20,093 bases of DNA from Irineochytrium annulatum (taxonomy: Eukaryota > Chytridiomycota > Chytridiomycetes > Chytridiales > Chytridiaceae), in contig JADGJL010000484.1 in NCBI GenBank assembly GCA_027600665.1, positions 1-20,093 on the forward strand, given 5' to 3'. The position numbers and the translations under genes are program-made. Below, in pieces: positions 12,801 to 20,093 of the stretch. The notes beneath the pieces were generated by a model. It was not told the origin of the DNA. It ran no database searches and saw only the letters and a program-made list of their open reading frames with translations. Each line of letters begins with the position of its first letter. Within the stretch, counting starts at the first letter, position 1.

Positions 12801-15117
12801 GACAAGGTTGCAGCGTTCGTGGCCAATCTCGTCAACAACGGTCTCGGTCACACGTCCGAGAGCATCGCTGCCTCCGGCATTTCCCTCGGCTATTCCGCGA
12901 CGGACAACATTCAGGCGCTGAGCAAAGCAAGGATCTTGGTTCCGTCCGCCACCGTCTTGAACACGGAGGTTGTCAATGCCGTTCTCGCGATGCTCGGTCT
13001 CTCGTCTTCGCAGTTGACGGTTGAGGGTTTAATCAACCTCTTGGTTGTTAAAGGCTTGAACGTTGATGCTTCTCAAGCCGGCAAGATTCACCTGGACGCT
13101 GCGGCTGGTTTGGCGCTGAATTTGAGCGCATCAGCGAACTTTGGCTACGTTGGTCTTGACGCTTTGTTGGATAATGCACCGTACGTACATTTGCTTACGG
13201 GTTGGCTTTCACTCGCTAAAGATTTATGCAGGCTTACCTCGATCTCCATCCCGACCGGAGTTTCCATCCAGACGGTTGGCGGCGACGTTCTTGTAAACTT
13301 ATCCACCGACTTGTATCTGGACGACAGCGACCCTTTGGAAACGGCCATCGCAACCCTTGTGAACCAATTCGTCGGCTCTGGTCCGTTTACGAGCAAGGCC
13401 GGCGCGAGCGGCGTCGTTTTCGGGCAGACCAAAGATGATTCGATCGACCTCCTCTCGAAGGCGACCATCGCGCTCGCTTTGGACCCCATTCTTGAGCCTG
13501 TAAAGAAAATGTTGACCGATATCATTAACGGCGTTATGGCCGGAACTGGGCCGTACTCGCTCGCGCTGAATGCCGTCGACGTCAACTGGCTTTCGACTAC
13601 CGGTATTGCCGCGGGTGGTAAAGCGACTATTGGCGGTCTCCCCAGCAACATTACGGTTAACATTCCATACTTCGCCGCCGTCGCCGAGATCAACGGCCAA
13701 GAATTTATCCTCCCGGAGGTCAACGATATCACATTCAACAACGGCGCCGCAGCGTTCGCGGCCGATGTCAACTTTAAACAGAACGACGCGGCGGCGCAGA
13801 CGCTTATCGGAATCGTCGGAAATGTCGCATTCCACAGGCAGGCCACTTACAAAGACACCGCCGGCATTAAGGGTATCGTCTTCGGCGCGTCAAAGGACTC
13901 TGTCTTCAAACTCGCCTCGAAGGCCTCCGTCTCTCTTGGTCTGGACCAATTTGTCCAGCCGGTGTGGAAGTTTTTCGATGAGAAGCGGCCACTCGAGTTG
14001 CTCAACATCCAGTCCGCGATCCACCACGACGGCATCTTCGCACACATTACCTGCACGACTCTCCCGTCGTTCCTGCCTTTAACGGTGAACCTCGCGTCCG
14101 TCGTCGGCCAGGTGAACTGGAAGATGGGCGGCGTTCAGGATAGTCAGGAGTACACGGTCGTGAACGCCATCTTTACAAACATGGTGGTGAAGCCTAACCA
14201 GCCGATCGTGTTTGACCTGCTTATGGCGCCCGACACCGGACCGTTAGGTTTTATGACGCCGCTAAACGAGGCTATCCTCTACCTTATTGAGTTCCAGGAC
14301 TACGTGAGTTTGCCGTATTATTGAGCCTACGAACTACTTTATAACATACTTTACAGGCCCAACACGCTTCCCTCGGCCACATCACGGTTTGGGAAAAGGA
14401 AGCCTTCAAGGGGACACCCTTTGGCATCTTCTCGAACAGCGGCTTCCACGCGCCCGACCTGTACCTCTGGCAGCCGATTACCCTCGAACCTAAGATCACT
14501 CATCTGTTCACGAGCAAGGGTATCTCGTTCGACCTCAACTTCTGGTGGCCGAACCCGGGTCCGCTCCACCTCGAGATCGGTATCATCCAGCTTTTCGTCC
14601 AGGACAATGGCCAGAACATTCTCACGCTCGAGTCCCCTGGCCCCGTTATCGTCAAGAACGAGCTTGAGGGCGCGCGTGCGGGCGACATCAACTCGCTCGT
14701 CAACAACCGCGTCACGATCACGATCCCGTGGTCGGACTTTAACCCGTTCACGTTCTTCGTTAAGCTCATCGACTTGCTCCACCCGCTGGCGCACTATAAG
14801 ATTGTTATCCAGACAATTGTTGACGGGCGGCCCGTTAACTGGCTTGATATGGGTCTCCAGCAGCTCCCCGGTGACCTGATCGCCAACATCCTGCCCGTTC
14901 TCGTCTCGTTGCTCGGCAAGATCAAGCTGGACATCTTTGGCTTCAAGATCTCGGCCTCATTGATTCCCGGCCTGAACAGCTTCTTGAACGCTGCTGCCGC
15001 TAAGCTTGATGCCCTTCCGCCAAAGGTATGTTTTTCTCGTCCTTAATACCGCTGCCTAATATGTTTTCTAATTGCCTTCCTTCTTTGCAGCACTGGAGCG
15101 TCCTTGACGACTTATAA
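42..15117 (+). CDS. Giant single-pass membrane protein with tandem Tag1/DUF3712-like beta-sandwich domains (about 4717 aa, 17 exons)
   Basis: Splicing by GT..AG, branch point and repeat collinearity gives one open frame of 4717 codons plus TAA. In order it holds a charged N-terminal tail (1-195) with acidic runs at 44-56 and 83-101; one hydrophobic segment at about 197-222; then repeats to about residue 4490 and a distinct C-terminal region. Basic residues precede the membrane segment (RKRPRY, KKW) and N-glycosylation sequons follow it, so a type II topology with the repeats in a lumen or outside the cell is inferred. The junction after the membrane segment (IIPQIIQNTLNQT, then ITLNNLDV) resembles fungal Tag1/DUF3712 proteins (yeast Tag1 is a vacuolar membrane protein needed to end autophagy; some relatives are labelled pre-rRNA processing protein). 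Known members are, as far as I recall, far shorter. Function here is unknown; a surface or vacuolar rod or adhesin is equally possible. The true 5' end may lie outside the window. Gene structure is more certain than family. Confidence 0.85.
815..4290 (+). other. Membrane-proximal divergent beta-domain region (exons 2-5)
   Basis: Residues about 223-1326 form several domains that share the overall pattern of the later repeats but are more divergent. Each has alternating hydrophobic beta-strand-like segments, a GYxxxxMGxxxNPLxxxxxP-like turn and many Asn sequons. Exon 5 alone is 1968 nt and carries several domains without an intron. Its last domain already shows the markers of the central array: NTLPQKS near 4020 and VDTDATQTSV near 4227-4256. 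This suggests that the central array expanded from a domain like this one. Individual domain limits cannot be fixed by eye. Confidence 0.65.
4347..11282 (+). repeat. Seven tandem repeat exons, each encoding two related domains of about 155 aa
   Basis: Exons 6-12 are 939, 945, 942, 945, 957, 942 and 939 nt, all bounded by phase-0 introns. Most units open with L-A-S-T-L-D-L-V-N-x-G and close with xNNFFSGAPx or a variant. The first half (A) carries Px(N)HLGVSA, FPVxAxxGY, NPLxxFxLPxGI and a DN-x-x-T-Q/R-T marker. The second half (B) carries SDTITALNKVxLPLSLD, LNPSIGATT, KPQKTL, GYFAAQSGLGG, FSLPG and the DD-S/T-DATQT marker. Units 7-10 are most alike; unit 6 has a divergent start, and units 11 and 12 have lost GYFAAQSGLGG. 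The A/B pattern implies an old domain duplication followed by duplication of the paired exon. The units should fold as a string of beta-sandwich modules, inferred from the strand pattern only. Confidence 0.9.
11283..11327 (+). other. Stop-free 45-nt intron (3n) between repeat exon 12 and exon 13
   Basis: It starts GTGAGA and ends TTTTCAG, is 45 nt and contains no stop in the reading frame, so it can be mistaken for coding sequence. Two facts mark it as an intron. It lies at exactly the same repeat position as the six preceding introns (after SGAK, before LATTADV, matching TK|LASTLGL one unit earlier). It also would insert a non-repeat stretch (VRNFKAF...) at the boundary. Confidence 0.85.
12500..12553 (+). 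other. Stop-free 54-nt intron (3n), phase 2
   Basis: It starts GTTTGT, has TTCTAAT as a probable branch point near 12526-12532, and ends GCGCAG. Removal joins DLIK-R to FQIKLNN and keeps an arginine at the junction. Retention would insert 18 residues rich in Ile, Leu, Phe and Arg into a domain that is otherwise Asn/Ala/Ser-rich. The length is a multiple of three with no in-frame stop. Confidence 0.75.
13181..13231 (+). other. Stop-free 51-nt intron (3n), phase 2
   Basis: It starts GTACGT and ends TATGCAG. Splicing gives DNAP-LTSISIPTGVSIQ, which matches the repeat pattern NPLTVFTLPSGIAVQ in the first unit of the array. The unspliced reading inserts 17 residues between NAP and LTS that no other repeat copy has. 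This repeat alignment is the main evidence. Confidence 0.8.
14357..15117 (+). other. Distinct C-terminal region of the giant protein
   Basis: Exons 16-17 encode about 231 residues unlike the repeats: rich in Trp, Phe, Pro and His (FWWPNPGPLHLEIG, IPWSDFNPFTFFVKLID), then a hydrophobic and amphipathic tail (ILPVLVSLLGKIKLDIFGFK). It begins with a beta-rich part (HITVWEKEAFKG) that could be a terminal capping domain. The last exon encodes only HWSVLDDL before TAA. If the last intron were retained, translation would instead end in VCFSRP at 15044-15046. Confidence 0.7.
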
Positions 15118-15559
15118 AGACGATGGCGCCGACATTCCCCTTTCTCTTTGGATTTCCTCTGCCGTTCCCATCCGTTTCCTGTCTCTCATTTCCATATACT
15201 GACGACCTTCTTTGTTTGATACATCCCATTTTATTTGCTCCAAATTATTTGTTGTCCTCCATTCCCTACCTAATTCAATTCCCGCTATATGAGACTTTAT
15301 GCTGAAATGGCTGACGTGTGACCCATAATAATGTGCTGAATTTTTTTACACAGCAAAATACATACGATTGAATATACATGCAGTTGTGTTTGATTATGTC
15401 CTGCTGACCACGTGATTTCGTGGCTTCATTCATTTCGTCGTAGTGTTTTCAATTCGGGCTTAGATAAATTTTGTACGAAAAAGGGAAGAGTCGCCAGCGT
15501 TAAAGGTCTAAATACAAACGCCAGAGAAAACGGCAGGAAACGAGAAACAACAGTTGGGC
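15118..15559. other. Convergent 3' flanks between the giant gene and the kinase gene
   Basis: No gene is visible. 15128-15290 is pyrimidine-rich and AT-richer than the coding sequence, as expected for 3' UTR. A minus-strand AATAAA (TTTATT at 15230-15235) could serve the kinase transcript, but it is about 325 nt past its stop. No exact AATAAA is seen for the plus-strand gene; 15323-15332 (CCATAATAAT) is AT-rich and could contribute. Confidence 0.5.
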
Positions 15560-17816
15560 CTAAAAGTCCTTGAACAGGTCATCATAAACGCCCTCCGTCA
15601 TGCCTCCGCCCGCCATCCCGCTCTGACATGCCACCACCGAGCTTTGCTCCGCATACACGTCGAAATTCGCCACGTCCCTCTCCCCATGCACCGTTGGCAC
15701 AAACGGCACTGGTACCTGTCTCCTCTCTACCGCCTGCCAATTCACACCCCTGAACCAAGCATGCGCTTTGATCTCGGCCGCCCCACCAAACCCGAGCCGC
15801 TTACTAGGGCTCATCTGCAGCATGGCAGACAGGAACTCTTTCGATGTCCCCTGAATCTGGGAGGACCACCGCATGTCGCCCTCGATGATCTTCTCATAGA
15901 TCGCCACGGCGCTGTCGGAGAGAAAGGGCGAGTATCCAGCCTGGAACTCGTAGCAGACGATGGCGAGGGACCACCAGTCGACGGCGCGGGTGTAGCCGAG
16001 CTTTAGGATGACCTCGGGGGCCATATAGGCCGGGGTGCCGCAAAATGTCAGTAGCCGCTCCGAGTCGGGGACCGTGCGGGAGAAGCCAAAGTCAGCTAGC
16101 TTGACGTGACCGGAGGTGTCAAGGAGGATGTTCTGAGTGATGTTATGAATTAGCACGCGTCAGTAACATCGTAGGAGAGAAAAATGAAAAGACAAACACG
16201 TTTACCTCGGGCTTTAGATCGCGATACGTGATGTTTTTGCTATGAATAAACTCGATGGCAAGCAGTAGCTCGGCCGTGTAAAACCTGGCAACATTCTCAT
16301 CAAACCTCCTAAACTTCCTCAAATGGGTGAACATATCCCCTCCCGCCGCATATTCCAGCACCATATAAAGGTGCTTCGCGTCCTGAAACGCCGCGACAAG
16401 CCCAACAATAAACGGGTGTCGTATGCTGCTCAGCAGATCCTTCTCGTTCCGGACGTGCTGGACCTGTTTCGTGGCAACGATGTCGGCCTTGCGGAGGGAC
16501 TTCATGGCGTAGCCTTTACTCGGGCTGGGCATGTCGTCGGGTGCGGTGATGGGCTTGGGGTGGTGTTTGGTGGCGGTGGTGTTGCCGCTATCGCGTCGGG
16601 GTCGGAAGGTGACGATGTGGACGCAGGCGAAGGCGCCCTTGCCGATCTGCTCGCGGATCTCAAAGTCGAGGAGGTTGAAGACGCGTTTTTGGGTTGGGGC
16701 GTCGCTTTCTTGGCCTTGCGAAAAAGGATAAGAGAAAAATATTAGCTAAATATCTTTACCTGGTGGTTGTGGTGTCGGCATCGACGTTGAACGCTTTGGC
16801 ATAAGCCCATTGAAAAGTTTACCAAGCACCTTCCTCTCAAACCCGTCTCCACCATTGTCCTTCGCCGGTGTCGGCGGTGGTTGCTTAACCTTAATCGGCT
16901 CGACCTTCTTCGCTGCTATAGGGGGGACGACAATAGCGTTGCTTGCAGCTGCCGTGATAGGTTTCAAAGCGGTCGGGACTGTTTCCTTCGTCGCTATCGG
17001 TGGCGCCGTTGTTGTTGTTAACGGTGGCGCGCTAGGAGGGGGGACGGGCGTCTTCTTAGGCAGGGCGGGGAGCAGCGGGAGACCGTCGACCGACTTAACC
17101 TTGAGATCCTGCGGTGGTAGTCTTGTTGTCGCGTTGGTGCCAACGCCCGGCACAGCCGGTGGTATAACGCCATGCCCGCTGTTGCTCATCTTCCCGGCTC
17201 CGTCCTCCAGCTTCTTGCTAGCCAGCCGTAGTGTCTCTAGCTCCTTCTTTAGAATCATATTTGTCTGCGGTTGGAAAGGCACGCCCGGCGCCGGACCCGG
17301 CGGGTCCACTCCGGACGAACCGGGGAACACAACCGGCTTGAGCACCAAGGGCTCCCCGCCCGCATTAGCCTTCGACCCCATCCTCGACGCGTTCTTCGGC
17401 GTGGCGGGCAAGAACGTGGGTCCCGACCCACCGAGTGTCGACGCGAGCGACTGGAGCACCACGCCGTCGTCCGAGCTGGACTTCGCGAGCCCGCCGTCGA
17501 TGGTCCCGAGCTTCAGCCGCTGCTTTAGTGCCGCCGCCTCGGAAACACGGCGCGGACCGCAGTTCATGTCCGGGCTTGCCGGGTGGGATGCCGGGTTGAG
17601 GTTGGACGGTCGGGCCGGGAAGTGAGTGGTTGCGGTGGTGGGGAGGTTAGCGCTGGGCCTGCGGTTGTCCTTGCCGTCGACAGCAGTGACGCTGGAGCGC
17701 CTCGAATTGCTCTGGCTCCTCGGGGCTGACGATGGCGGATGAGGTAGCGGCTGTGGAAGCGGATGCAGTTTGTGCGAGGCGGCGTCGACGGCCGTTGAGG
17801 CTCTGATGTCGGCCAT
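15560..17816 (-). CDS. AGC-family protein kinase, PKA catalytic subunit-like, with long N-terminal extension (712 aa, 3 exons)
   Basis: Minus-strand exons are 17816-16760, 16714-16206 and 16132-15560, totalling 2139 nt (712 codons plus TAG). Kinase landmarks are all present: glycine loop IGKGAFACV (376-384), beta-3 Lys424, helix-C Glu443, catalytic YRDLKPEN with Asp518, DFG at 536-538, activation-loop Thr551 in TFCGTP, and APE at 560-562. The protein ends in FKDF, the FxxF hydrophobic motif of PKA catalytic subunits, with no phosphorylatable residue after it. It would phosphorylate Ser/Thr in basophilic sites under cAMP-regulated control, if it is true PKA. Oddities are a 360-residue Pro/Ala/Ser/Thr-rich N-terminal extension with RRSSV, RRPSA and RRVSE, and a 30-residue insert between beta-2 and beta-3. 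The ATG at 17816 is the first after an in-frame stop (17831-17829) and sits in CCATGG. PRKX or another AGC kinase is the alternative. Confidence 0.88.
16133..16205 (-). other. Kinase intron 2 (73 nt)
   Basis: Read on the minus strand, the donor GTAAAC follows the GAG codon of YRDLKPE and the acceptor CTCAG precedes AAC of NILLD. A CTAAT branch point lies close to the acceptor (about 16149-16153). It is phase 0 and contains in-frame stops. Its removal restores the invariant KPEN motif exactly, which proves the junction. Confidence 0.92.
16715..16759 (-). other. Kinase intron 1 (45 nt)
   Basis: Read on the minus strand, the donor is GTAAAG and the acceptor CGCAAG, with GCTAAT as the branch point. 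It contains an in-frame TAG, so it must be removed to join the N-terminal extension (ending TPQPPG) to the kinase domain (QESDAPTQKRVFNLLDFEI). The phase is 1. The glycine loop lies wholly in exon 2. Confidence 0.85.
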
Positions 17817-18360
17817 GGAGGGCTGTCGTCAGGCACGCCGCGAATGAACCCAAGGTTGGGACGTTAACGGGAGTTTATGCGCCGCGTCCGACACCGAGAA
17901 CCTCTCCTGCCGGGCGGAAGGGGGAAAGCTATATTTGGATTTGATTCTGGGCGGCCGGCAGTCGCGATGCAGGGTCTGGATCGCCGGTGTGGATCTTCCG
18001 CGCACGGGAGGTTCCAAAGGCCGGGAGGGCGGCGGCCCCCGGTCTGCAGCTCGTGTGGCGTCCGCCCCGTCTGCGTCTCCAGCCCGACAACGCGCCCCGC
18101 CATGCTGCCATTCATAACCTGCGTCCTCCCACTCGTTTCGTCCCATGCCCGTCGCGGCGCAGCCCGCCTGGTCGGAGCGTATGTATGGGGCCCTGCCGCA
18201 ACCCCAGTGATCACGCATTACACCGAGAAGACAAGCCACTTGCGCGAGCCAGTCAGTATGGGCCGCCGTCCAAGGTGTGATGCCCGCTGCCTACCTTTTC
18301 CAGTGCGCGTACGATCGCCTGCGCAGCGCGCCATCGGAAGGCGCACCTGTCTGGTCGCTG

Positions 18361-18376
18361 GGCCTTCTAAAAGGCC
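18361..18376. repeat. Short perfect inverted repeat (6-bp arms, 4-nt loop)
   Basis: GGCCTT, a CTAA loop, then AAGGCC. This could form a hairpin or be a dyad protein-binding site in the intergenic region. Such dyads arise by chance in GC-rich DNA, so no function is claimed. Confidence 0.35.
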
Positions 18377-18537
18377 GATCTACGCGACCTTGCCTGCTAG
18401 ATATAGTCTGCGCGTGCGGAAACGGCGACGACTCCAATGCTAGCAAACTTCGAGGACATGAATTCAGGGATATTTATTACGATGGGGCTGTTGAAGCTAG
18501 TCAGAAATTGGCCATGGACGGGACCCTCCCAATTGCG

Positions 18538-18572
18538 GCGGCCTGCAATGGCCCGTAGGGGCGCCAGGCCGC
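18538..18572. repeat. Inverted repeat (8-bp arms, 19-nt spacer)
   Basis: GCGGCCTG at 18538-18545 is exactly complementary to CAGGCCGC at 18565-18572. It lies in the middle of the divergent intergenic region, where a dyad site could bind a dimeric regulator. There is no independent evidence of function. Confidence 0.35.
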
Positions 18573-19169
18573 ATCGGAGAACACATCCTAACTGATCCTT
18601 GGGCCAAGGTACCAATCCCTGGCCATGAACGCTCGTCGTCCTGATGGCCCTTGCGGAAAAGCCGCTGTGGTGATCGCACAGTACACCTTAAATTCGGCCC
18701 CGACGCCTTTTGCTCACGTACTACCATCGTGGTCGCGTTGTTGCCTGCCCGGTTCACGAATTCACGTAAATGCGGTAATCGTTGCTCGCCGCCCTTCTCT
18801 TGCGGCTCAATCGGTTTGCTATCAGGACGAGGCCACGACGCGTGGTTTCTTAAACATTTCCCCTTGATAATAGCGTTGTTGTCCTGGAAGCCAACGAAGG
18901 AGGAGTCAGGTATATTAAAAAAGGAGCCCATAAATGATTACGGAAACGACCAGTCCTTCCTGGCAGGCTGACCTCTCCTGGACTGTATTGTCAGATGCCC
19001 TCCGCTTCCGGACCTTCCACCACCAACGCCTCGACGACGTCCGCGGAGGCGGTTGTGTCAACGGCATCGACCGATTCCTTTTTCCAGACATCCCGCCGTC
19101 GCCCCTTTGTTGCCCACAGTTCGTCAAATTCGCCTGACATCCACTTCCTTTTTCTATTGAGAGCCGGCA

Positions 19170-20093
19170 ATGGACCGAGGTCGCGGACGAGGGCGCGGAC
19201 GAGGAATCGGCGGATCGCGCGGCGGGTCGCGTGGGTCTCGATCATCGGACCCGTTCGCACGCGGCGGCGGCCGACGCGGCGGCTTCCGAGGCCGGGGCGG
19301 TCGCGTTGGTGGGTCTGGGCAATTCAACCGCAAGAAGCCCGACACGACGACGACGCTCCCTACTTCCTTAACGCAGCTCATCGAGGACCACGACGGGGAC
19401 CGTCAGCGCGACGCCGAGGTCCCGTCTGGAAAGAAGAAGGCGGTCGTGAGGACAGAGCAGGAACTGGATTTCGCGGCGCGCGAAGAAAGGGAGAGCGCGA
19501 GGCGGTTTGAGCTGCGGTTCGACAAAAAGAAAACTTTTGGCAGGAAGGAAGAGAGGAAGGGCAAGCGGCTGGAGAAGAAGAAGATGATGAATGAGTATTA
19601 TCTCAACAAAGGGCGAAAGGATGATGCGGAAGGGTCGACATCTGCCGTCGCGGAGGGGAAGGTTGCTGGAAAGCCGGGCAAGGTCGCGAACGTGAAGGAG
19701 TCGAAGAAAAGGAAGGCGGACGAGCCCGTCGTTAACGGCACCAAGGATGTTAAGAAGGCCAAGACGGTCTCTGCAGACAAACCCACATCCAAACCCTCCG
19801 CCAACAAGCTTACCGAGTCCGCCAAGTTTGCTCGTCTAGCCGAATCTAACCCAGGTTTCTACCGCCTCCTCGTAGAGAAGGGCCTCGCGCCCGAGCATCA
19901 GCGATCGGACGGGACGGTTATCCGGAAAGAAGAGAGACAGGACGACGAGGTGGATTACTACGAGCGCATGCTCGGAGCAGGGAAGAGGAAGCGAGGGGGG
20001 AAGAAGAAGGGCAAGAACGACGGGGAGAAGATGTATGAAAGGGAAATGAGGGATGATGGGTTGGCGGGGTTGGTGGACGGGCTAGGGGAGGAG
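19170..20093 (+). CDS. N-terminal part of a NOM1/Sgd1-like nucleolar protein (308 codons, runs off the right edge)
   Basis: An ATG at 19170, shortly after an in-frame TGA (19158-19160), opens a frame with no stop through the window end. Residues 1-50 are an RG/RGG box (MDRGRGRGRGRG, then RRGGFRGRGGR), typical of nucleolar RNA-binding proteins and often arginine-methylated. The rest is strongly charged, with Lys-rich clusters that could act as nuclear localisation signals (KKRK, KKAK, GKRKRGGKKKGK). Near the end, DDEVDYYERMLG, a Lys-rich linker and DDGLAGLVDGLGEE resemble the stretch just before the MIF4G domain in NOM1 (yeast Sgd1), a protein of small-subunit ribosome biogenesis. The expected MIF4G and MA3 domains would lie beyond this window, so the assignment rests on a short low-complexity similarity. 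Another Lys-rich ribosome-biogenesis factor is possible. No intron is needed in the visible part. Confidence 0.6.
   Translation, partial: MDRGRGRGRGRGIGGSRGGSRGSRSSDPFARGGGRRGGFRGRGGRVGGSGQFNRKKPDTTTTLPTSLTQLIEDHDGDRQRDAEVPSGKKKAVVRTEQELDFAAREERESARRFELRFDKKKTFGRKEERKGKRLEKKKMMNEYYLNKGRKDDAEGSTSAVAEGKVAGKPGKVANVKESKKRKADEPVVNGTKDVKKAKTVSADKPTSKPSANKLTESAKFARLAESNPGFYRLLVEKGLAPEHQRSDGTVIRKEERQDDEVDYYERMLGAGKRKRGGKKKGKNDGEKMYEREMRDDGLAGLVDGLGEE

Larger units (their letters stand above)
11328..14303 (+). other. Membrane-distal divergent domains (exons 13-15)
   Basis: Residues about 3530-4486 continue the domain string, but with relaxed markers: GASATDLLTVVSKV, GATSTDVITALNKV and GYSATDNIQALSKA for the domain start, and HDTDNLANKV or DDSDPLETAI in place of DATQT. 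Exon lengths are irregular (1172, 627 and 1072 nt) and two introns are phase 2. This stretch was therefore not part of the recent exon amplification. Several Asn-Xaa-Ser/Thr sequons fit a lumenal or extracellular location. Confidence 0.65.
42..15117 (+). other. Exon-intron map of the giant gene
   Basis: Exons: 42-666, 746-1294, 1365-1826, 1888-2261, 2323-4290, 4347-5285, 5349-6293, 6353-7294, 7350-8294, 8350-9306, 9353-10294, 10344-11282, 11328-12499, 12554-13180, 13232-14303, 14357-15025, 15091-15117. Introns are 79, 70, 61, 61, 56, 63, 59, 55, 55, 46, 49, 45, 54, 51, 53 and 65 nt. All start with GT (GTAAGT, GTATGT, GTGAGT and similar) and end with AG. Branch-point-like CTAAC or TTAAC lies close to many acceptors, for example 726-730 and 1339-1343. 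Introns 1-3 interrupt after the first base of a codon; introns 13 and 14 interrupt after the second base. The others, including all those bounding the repeat exons, are phase 0. The summed exon length divides exactly by three and every junction restores a sensible protein sequence. Confidence 0.85.
17817..19169. other. Divergent intergenic region, no convincing gene
   Basis: These 1353 bp separate the 5' ends of the kinase and the NOM1-like gene and probably hold both promoters. Short open frames exist on both strands but are Arg/Pro/Cys-rich, show no motif and overlap one another, so they look like chance frames in GC-rich DNA. A TATATT-like run at 18911-18918 lies about 250 nt before the right-hand ATG, and CTATATTT at 17930-17937 lies about 115 nt before the kinase ATG. 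Either could be a TATA element, but this is weak. Two small inverted repeats are described separately. Confidence 0.55.

Noticed and set aside
10356..14324. A single 1322-codon exon
   Set aside because: It runs through three 3n introns whose removal restores the repeat pattern, and past the donor at 14304 into the next intron.
17877..18443. Open frame of 188 codons in the intergenic region
   Set aside because: It is Arg/Pro/Cys-rich, without motifs, overlapped by open frames in other frames and on the other strand, and lies where promoters are expected.
18995..19510. Plus-strand open frame overlapping the NOM1-like start
   Set aside because: It is the shifted frame of the RGG-box region and turns into Arg/Pro-rich low complexity. 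The frame from 19170 has recognisable composition and stays open to the edge.

Overview
The window is nuclear DNA from a eukaryote, most likely a fungus and possibly an early-diverging (zoosporic) one. The evidence is short spliceosomal introns of 45-79 nt with GT..AG ends and CTAAC/CTAAT-like branch points, a giant protein resembling the fungal Tag1/DUF3712 family, a PKA-type kinase ending in FxxF, and the N-terminus of a NOM1/Sgd1-like nucleolar protein. There is no prokaryotic operon structure, rRNA or CRISPR array. The lineage is inferred, not proven.

Layout. (1) 42-15117, plus strand: one gene of at least 17 exons. I spliced it by hand; the exons total 14154 nt, giving 4717 residues plus stop. 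It encodes an acidic cytosolic tail, one transmembrane segment, and about 4,400 residues of tandem beta-rich domains. Its core (4347-11282) is seven consecutive exons of 939-957 nt. All are bounded by phase-0 introns at the same place in the repeat, and each encodes two related domains of about 155 residues. (2) 15118-15559: convergent 3' flanks. (3) 15560-17816, minus strand: a three-exon, 712-residue PKA-catalytic-like kinase with a 360-residue disordered N-terminal extension carrying PKA consensus sites. (4) 17817-19169: a divergent intergenic region with no convincing gene. (5) 19170 to the right edge, plus strand: the 5' part of a lysine-rich, RGG-box nucleolar protein (NOM1/Sgd1-like).

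The most striking element is the giant tandem-exon gene. Its last third holds three introns that are multiples of three and stop-free in frame (45, 54 and 51 nt), so simple ORF reading passes straight through them. The three genes have no obvious common pathway. A speculative link is that Tag1 limits autophagy in yeast, PKA is an autophagy regulator, and the cytosolic tail of the giant protein carries a PKA-type site (RKRSL).
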